Both the position numbers and the translations under genes were made by a program. A stretch of DNA of 8,435 nt from JANWLD01 sp035700225 (GTDB lineage Bacteria > Patescibacteriota > Saccharimonadia > Saccharimonadales > 2-12-FULL-41-12): positions 1 through 8,435 of the forward strand of contig DASSOT010000060.1 of NCBI GenBank assembly GCA_035700225.1. The letters are read 5' to 3'. The first letter of the stretch is position 1, and the number at the start of each line of letters is the position of its first letter. Below the pieces are notes generated by a model. It worked only from the letters and a program-made list of their open reading frames with translations. It was not told the origin of the DNA and searched no databases. This document shows, one piece after another, positions 5,741-8,435 of this stretch.

Positions 5741-5776
5741 TGCAACTATATTACGCTATCGCGCGTTTAAGTTGCA
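5741..5776. other. Hairpin between convergent folC and cyclo-ligase genes
   Basis: Outer arms TGCAACT (5741-5747) and AGTTGCA (5770-5776) enclose inner arms ACGC (5753-5756) and GCGT (5763-5766). The right arm overlaps the last codons of the cyclo-ligase. A T-tract is missing on both strands, so it is at best an atypical bidirectional transcript end or an mRNA 3'-end stabiliser. Confidence 0.4.
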
Positions 5777-6306
5777 TGCTTAACAGGGGTGAATTTATTT
5801 TTCGGTTTGATTATTTCTTTTTCGGTGATTATTAGACTTACTTTTTTGTCGTGCTCTTCGTTCGGTATTTTTTCAACCTCGGAAAAGCTATATGCCAGCC
5901 CGATGACTTCCTTGCATTTATTACGCGCCAAAAACTTGTCGTAATATCCGCCGCCGTACCCCAGGCGGAAACCGCGCCGGTCAAACCCCAGCACGGGGGT
6001 TATTACAAGGTCGTATTCCCCTCCTTGTGGGATCGCTTCGTTTGACGATAATTTGTTCGGAGCTGTTTCGACAATTATATCTGGGTGGTTTCGTCTTAAG
6101 AATCCAACAAGGGTATCCGTGTCGATTTCATTATATTGCCGGATAGGTGAGTAGGTGTATATTTTGTGCGTCCGTTTCCAGTCGATATATTTAGTTAACG
6201 TGTTAAGTATTCTTTCAGAATATGATTTGGCTTCCTGCAGGCTTAACCCCAGTCTTTCATCCAGGAGCCTTTCCCTCAGCCCTGTCTTTTCATCGCGTGC
6301 ACTCAT
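5767..6306 (-). CDS. fau: 5-formyltetrahydrofolate cyclo-ligase
   Basis: ATP-dependent enzyme (EC 6.3.3.2) that converts 5-formyl-THF to 5,10-methenyl-THF. It removes the inhibitory side product made by SHMT and lets the cell use folinic acid. The 179-aa length is at the short end of the family. Seen: an N-terminal basic helix with the substrate-region residues RERLLDERLGLS (11-22), YSPIRQYNEIDT (52-63), and the diagnostic core DLVITPVLGFDRRGFRLGYG (99-118) followed by GGYYDKFL (119-126), which forms the nucleotide/phosphate site; then IGLAYSFSEVEKIPNEEHD (135-153), matching the family's conserved tail motif. The ATG at 6306 has no Shine-Dalgarno; instead an extended -10 ends 6 nt before it. 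It is convergent with folC (51-bp gap) and insulated from the upstream tRNA-Lys by a terminator. It carries motif copy 3 (6195-6210). Confidence 0.93.
   Translation of the reverse strand: MSARDEKTGLRERLLDERLGLSLQEAKSYSERILNTLTKYIDWKRTHKIYTYSPIRQYNEIDTDTLVGFLRRNHPDIIVETAPNKLSSNEAIPQGGEYDLVITPVLGFDRRGFRLGYGGGYYDKFLARNKCKEVIGLAYSFSEVEKIPNEEHDKKVSLIITEKEIIKPKNKFTPVKHAT
6195..6210 (-). repeat. Copy 3 of the ATACTTAACANGTTAA motif (in the cyclo-ligase gene)
   Basis: The reverse strand reads ATACTTAACACGTTAA, codons Ile-Leu-Asn-Thr-Leu of the cyclo-ligase (ERILNTL). The codon phase is the same as in the other two copies. Confidence 0.6.
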
Positions 6307-6312
6307 AATAGG

Positions 6313-6321
6313 ATTGTAACA
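6313..6321 (-). promoter_or_regulatory. Extended -10 of the cyclo-ligase gene, leaderless geometry
   Basis: The reverse strand reads TGT-TACAAT (TG at 6321-6320, hexamer 6318-6313), then exactly 6 nt, then ATG at 6306. The usual 7-nt distance from the -10 to the start of transcription puts +1 on the A of the ATG. There is no clear -35, as is common for extended -10 promoters. Confidence 0.55.
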
Positions 6322-6367
6322 GCACCTATGGTACGAATAACTGGTTTGTCAGATTAACATTCTTTCC

Positions 6368-6394
6368 AAAAACAAAACCGTCACAAGGACGGTT
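6368..6394 (-). terminator. Intrinsic terminator of tRNA-Lys
   Basis: On the reverse strand AACCGTC, a 5-nt loop CTTGT, GACGGTT (6394-6376), then TTGTTTTT (6375-6368): a 7-bp stem with a T-rich tail, 7 nt after the tRNA CCA. It separates the tRNA from the cyclo-ligase gene. A shorter ATTTTT on the other strand might allow weak two-way function. Confidence 0.8.
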
Positions 6395-6401
6395 GTATTT
6401 T

Positions 6402-6478
6402 TGGAGGGCCATCTGGGACTCGAACCCAGGACACCCTGCTTAAGAGGCAGGTGCTCTAACCAGCTGAGCTAATGGCCC
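6402..6478 (-). tRNA. trnK(cuu): tRNA-Lys(CUU)
   Basis: A complete 77-nt cloverleaf on the reverse strand. Acceptor GGGCCAT pairs with ATGGCCC; D-stem GCTC/GAGC; anticodon stem CCTGC/GCAGG around the loop CTCTTAA, giving anticodon CTT that reads AAG; variable loop GTGTC; T-arm CTGGG-TTCGAGT-CCCAG. CCA is encoded (6404-6402). The discriminator (6405) is U, whereas bacterial tRNA-Lys normally has A73. It has its own promoter upstream and a terminator 7 nt downstream, so it is a single-tRNA unit. Confidence 0.96.
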
Positions 6479-6490
6479 TTGAACTGGGTT

Positions 6491-6519
6491 AGCATAACAA
6501 ATTACCCCTGTTATTGCAA
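6491..6519 (-). promoter_or_regulatory. Promoter of tRNA-Lys
   Basis: The reverse strand has TTGCAA (6519-6514), exactly 17 nt, TATGCT (6496-6491), with a TGT just before the -10 making it extended as well. A start near 6484 gives a leader of about 6 nt before the first tRNA base at 6478. Confidence 0.65.
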
Positions 6520-6547
6520 TAAAGCAAAATATCCGAAAGAATCGTTT

Positions 6548-6556
6548 TGTTATAGT
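6548..6556 (+). promoter_or_regulatory. Extended -10 of the GNAT gene, leaderless geometry
   Basis: TGT-TATAGT (hexamer 6551-6556), then exactly 6 nt, then ATG at 6563. There is no usable -35 at 16-18 nt and no Shine-Dalgarno, so +1 is predicted at the A of the start codon. Confidence 0.6.
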
Positions 6557-6562
6557 TAAGTT

Positions 6563-7003
6563 ATGTCAGATACCGATGAATTCAGCATAATCCCGCTTGA
6601 GCACAAACATACGGCGCAGATTGAAAGGTGGCCGAGCAGGCACAGCGCCGCCAGCGCGCTATTAAAGACGCCGGTTATCACCGCCGGACCGAGCCCCGAT
6701 AATTACGGCTGGGTAGCTGTAAACGGCGACGAAGTTTTAGCCGTGGCTACAGTACGGCTTAATCAAGAGCGCGTCGGCTATCTTAATTGCATAGTAAAGC
6801 CTTCGAGCAAGCGCAAAGGGCTTACCAATAGCCTGATAGCGCATATTCTAAACCAGGCGCCCGTCAAAGATATCGTACATCTTCATGCCGCCGTGGAGCC
6901 GGCTAATACAGCGGCGCGCCAGGCTTTGAAAGAGCATGGTTTCACTATGGTTGGCAACGACCAGAACGGGTATTTGGAATACGCCAGGCACAAACACTAC
7001 TGA
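6563..7003 (+). CDS. GNAT-family N-acetyltransferase, substrate unknown
   Basis: 146-aa acetyl-CoA-dependent acetyltransferase fold. Seen: strand-turn VAVNGDEVLAVATVRL (51-66) as beta2-beta3; VGYLNCIVKPSSKRKGLTNS (71-90) as beta4 and motif A, where KRKGLT stands for the usual R/Q-x-x-G-x-G/A that binds the CoA pyrophosphate; helix NSLIAHIL (89-96); and LHAAVEPANTAARQALKEHG (107-126) with the common N..AR..y...GF pattern (Asn115, Ala118-Arg119, Gly126-Phe127). The second Gly of motif A is replaced, a modest departure. The N-terminal 45 residues hold a His/Arg-rich segment (EHKHTAQIERWPSRHS) not typical of the core. No neighbour suggests a substrate. The start is fixed by the -10 spacing; the stop is TGA. 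The following gene starts 21 nt later with its own -10. Confidence 0.85.
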   Translation: MSDTDEFSIIPLEHKHTAQIERWPSRHSAASALLKTPVITAGPSPDNYGWVAVNGDEVLAVATVRLNQERVGYLNCIVKPSSKRKGLTNSLIAHILNQAPVKDIVHLHAAVEPANTAARQALKEHGFTMVGNDQNGYLEYARHKHY

Positions 7004-7009
7004 CGCTTA

Positions 7010-7018
7010 TGCTATGAT
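7010..7018 (+). promoter_or_regulatory. Extended -10 of the PQ-loop-like gene, leaderless geometry
   Basis: TGC-TATGAT (hexamer 7013-7018), then exactly 6 nt, then the GTG start at 7025. No Shine-Dalgarno is present. The element lies in the 21-nt gap after the GNAT stop, so the gene can be transcribed separately despite the tight spacing. Confidence 0.55.
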
Positions 7019-7024
7019 TAGCCC

Positions 7025-7660
7025 GTGAACCATGCTCTTATAGGCCAGATTGCCGGTGTATTCGCGGTCATACAGGTCATTCCATATATAGTCAGCATAT
7101 TGCGCGGCCATACCAAGCCGGAGCGCATGTCTTATTTCATCTTTTTTTTCGTTGATGCCATCAGCGTTTCGAGCTATATAGCCGTAGGTGCCCGCACCAC
7201 CATATGGACCGGCATAGTTTATGTCTTTACCGGGCTGACGATATTTCTTCTGTCGCTTAAGTACGGTATGGGCGGTTTCAGTAAACTGGATATTTTCTGC
7301 TTGTTTCTTGCCCTTGTCGGACTGCTCGTATGGGTCACTACCAGCAGTGCTTTGCTAGCATTGTGCTTCAGTGTGCTGGCGGCTAAGATAGGATATTTGC
7401 CCACTATAAAAAAGGCGTATTTCTTCCCGGAAACGGAAAATACTCTCTCCTGGAGCTTGTGCGCGCTTACCAGCATATTGAACCTGTTCGCCCTGACGAC
7501 TTTTGCTCCAAGTATCGCCATACCGCCTGTCATCGGAGCAATTTTTAACGGCTGGGTGGCTTATCTCTTGCTGTTTCCTGTGGCTCATGCCAAGCTGGCA
7601 CAGAGGAGAACAACCACCAGGATTCACAATATCCTGACGCACCACGTGTTGGTCAGGTAA
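7025..7660 (+). CDS. Seven-TM membrane protein with two PQ-loop/SWEET-like repeats
   Basis: 211-aa integral membrane protein with seven hydrophobic segments at about 4-25, 35-54, 58-78, 87-104, 107-125, 141-159 and 163-185, then a basic, His-rich cytosolic tail. An internal repeat is visible. PYIVSILRGHTKPERMS (20-36) at the end of TM1 and PTIKKAYFFPETENTLS (126-142) at the end of TM5 both have Pro, Ile two residues later and Ser at +16. This is the place and spacing of the PQ-loop of SWEET/SemiSWEET and lysosomal PQ-loop carriers, with PQ replaced by PY and PT. Seven helices in a 3+1+3 plan fit that family. A small-solute transporter is likely; the substrate is unknown. GTG at 7025 is the start, placed 6 nt after an extended -10; the ATG at 7032 is out of frame. 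Confidence 0.78.
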   Translation: MNHALIGQIAGVFAVIQVIPYIVSILRGHTKPERMSYFIFFFVDAISVSSYIAVGARTTIWTGIVYVFTGLTIFLLSLKYGMGGFSKLDIFCLFLALVGLLVWVTTSSALLALCFSVLAAKIGYLPTIKKAYFFPETENTLSWSLCALTSILNLFALTTFAPSIAIPPVIGAIFNGWVAYLLLFPVAHAKLAQRRTTTRIHNILTHHVLVR

Positions 7661-7661
7661 C

Positions 7662-7690
7662 TTGCTTAATCATAAAAATTAGTATATAGT
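7662..7690 (+). promoter_or_regulatory. sigma70-like promoter of the 214-aa orphan gene
   Basis: TTGCTT (7662-7667), exactly 17 nt, TATAGT (7685-7690). A start near 7697 leaves a leader of about 4 nt before the ATG at 7701, with no room for a Shine-Dalgarno. An overlapping TATAAA (7691-7696) is a second possible -10. Confidence 0.55.
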
Positions 7691-7700
7691 TATAAATCGT

Positions 7701-8345
7701 ATGTTGCTTGATAATGGAGCCGAAACCAGGGGAGAAAAAGGATGGAATCCTTTTAACAGGCTGTTTGGATCCAAGCTACAAAGAATCCACGACGCCGAAG
7801 CGCTGAAAGATTGTTTGAAGGTGTCCAGAGGCACCGATATAAACGAGCTTTTAGGAGAAAACGCATATCTGGCACTGGGTTTCTTGCAAAAGATGCTACC
7901 CCAAATGCCCGGCTCTGAAGAACTGCCGGCCCAAGTATTGGAATCGCACCCGGTCAAGGTAAAGAAAAGGTTGTTTTTGCCCGATGAAGTCCTGCGGGAA
8001 TCTATCGACATGCAACAGCGCATGCGGGGATACTACATAGGCGCTACGGAAGTGGGGACGGAACCGGACGGCGAGGACGAACGCGGGCAGTATAACCGTA
8101 ATTTCGGCCCCGGGGTTTACTTATGCCAGGACGCCCGGGCCCGCTCGTCCGTCAGGGAGCGGTTCGTTGATGCTTCCTTTGACGAAGGCTGTTTCCCGTT
8201 TGATTCTGATATTTACTCCGATGTCGGCGCACGCGCAGACTTTCAAACCGGCCAGGTAAGGACGGATCAGCAAAGCGGCGAAAACAGATTTTATCCTCTG
8301 CCGCTTGAGAATGTACTTGGGAATATCGCCGCGGCGAATCTTTAG
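7701..8345 (+). CDS. Hypothetical protein, 214 aa, unknown function
   Basis: I do not recognise this family. It is predicted soluble: no signal peptide or membrane segment. Residues 25-65 look helical (LQRIHDAEALKDCLK, DINELLGENAYLALGFLQKM). 86-110 is basic (VKVKKRLFLPDEVLRESIDM). Then come GYYIGATEVGTEPDG (110-124), an acidic loop, and NFGPGVYLCQDARARSSVRE (134-153). That last stretch has the look of the FGxGIYFAd...S segment of PARP-like ADP-ribosyltransferases, but I cannot place the other catalytic residues, so it is only a lead. The C-terminal 50 residues are polar and end with a short helix (PLENVLGNIAAANL). The ATG at 7701 follows a TTGCTT-N17-TATAGT promoter with almost no leader. The TAG overlaps the TAA of the convergent gene by 4 bases. 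Confidence 0.7.
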   Translation: MLLDNGAETRGEKGWNPFNRLFGSKLQRIHDAEALKDCLKVSRGTDINELLGENAYLALGFLQKMLPQMPGSEELPAQVLESHPVKVKKRLFLPDEVLRESIDMQQRMRGYYIGATEVGTEPDGEDERGQYNRNFGPGVYLCQDARARSSVRERFVDASFDEGCFPFDSDIYSDVGARADFQTGQVRTDQQSGENRFYPLPLENVLGNIAAANL

Positions 8346-8435
8346 AGGATAGCTTGGACCAGTATGGGCGCGTGGTCGGAGATTCCTTTCGGCAGGGTCT
8401 TTACGCGTTCCACTTGAGTGTTTATCGAGGTTGCC
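8342..8435 (-). CDS. Endonuclease/exonuclease/phosphatase-family protein, C-terminal end
   Basis: Only the last 31 codons are in the window. They read ATSINTQVERVKTLPKGISD and then HAPILVQAIL before TAA at 8344-8342. The G-x-SDHAPI(L/V) ending is the hallmark C-terminal motif of the EEP fold (ExoIII/APE1-like nucleases, DNase I-like and phosphatase relatives), where the Asp-His pair sits in the active site. Thirty-one residues cannot separate a DNA-repair nuclease from a phosphodiesterase. It is convergent with the preceding orphan gene, overlapping it by 4 bases. Confidence 0.75.
   Translation of the reverse strand, partial: ATSINTQVERVKTLPKGISDHAPILVQAIL

Noticed and set aside
4481..7003. 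UGA recoded as glycine (as in some CPR groups)
   Set aside because: UGA terminates the VanZ-like gene exactly at the folC overlap and the GNAT gene at a normal length; no conserved Gly is encoded by UGA in glyA, murB or folC.
1..8435. CRISPR arrays, insertion sequences, prophage or toxin-antitoxin modules
   Set aside because: No regularly spaced direct repeats, transposase or integrase motifs, terminal inverted repeats or adjacent small toxin/antitoxin pairs were seen.

Overview
The window reads as a compact chromosomal segment from a Patescibacteria/CPR bacterium, most like Saccharibacteria (TM7). This is an inference from gene content (type I MurB, SHMT, FolC, 5-formyl-THF cyclo-ligase, HTH proteins with unusual C-termini, many small orphan proteins), tight packing and short intergenic gaps. 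No rRNA is present to confirm it. UGA acts as a normal stop: it ends the VanZ-like and GNAT genes. This argues against the UGA=Gly groups (Absconditabacteria, Gracilibacteria). I see no phage, IS, CRISPR or other mobile-element signal.

Layout. 1-164 (-): 5' end of a gene starting with an XRE-type helix-turn-helix. 165-312: divergent promoter region. 313-1578 (+): glyA. 1704-2189 (+): orphan 161-aa protein behind a good sigma70-like promoter and a leader hairpin. 2186-3217 (-): murB, tail-to-tail with the orphan. 3292-3858 (+): XRE-HTH protein with a DUF3467-like C-terminus, divergent from murB across a perfect inverted repeat. 3925-4001 (+): tRNA-Arg(UCG). 4016-4483 (+): small VanZ/YjdF-like membrane protein, coupled by an ATGA overlap to folC (4480-5715, +). 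5767-6306 (-): 5-formyltetrahydrofolate cyclo-ligase, convergent with folC. 6402-6478 (-): tRNA-Lys(CUU) with its own promoter and intrinsic terminator. 6563-7003 (+): GNAT acetyltransferase. 7025-7660 (+): 7-TM protein with two PQ-loop/SWEET-like repeats. 7701-8345 (+): orphan 214-aa protein. 8342-8435 (-): C-terminal end of an endonuclease/exonuclease/phosphatase-family protein.

Function. Three genes (glyA, folC, cyclo-ligase) form a loose folate/one-carbon set: SHMT loads C1 units onto THF, FolC polyglutamylates the cofactor, and the cyclo-ligase returns 5-formyl-THF to the active pool. murB belongs to peptidoglycan precursor synthesis. The remaining genes are regulatory, membrane or unknown.

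The two most interesting signals are not genes. (i) Several genes lack a Shine-Dalgarno and have a -10 hexamer ending exactly 6 nt before the start codon, usually of the extended TGn type, which predicts leaderless mRNAs. (ii) The 16-mer ATACTTAACANGTTAA occurs three times, in three unrelated genes, always in the same codon phase. It may be a genome-wide DNA motif. No defence system or other elaborate new system is evident.
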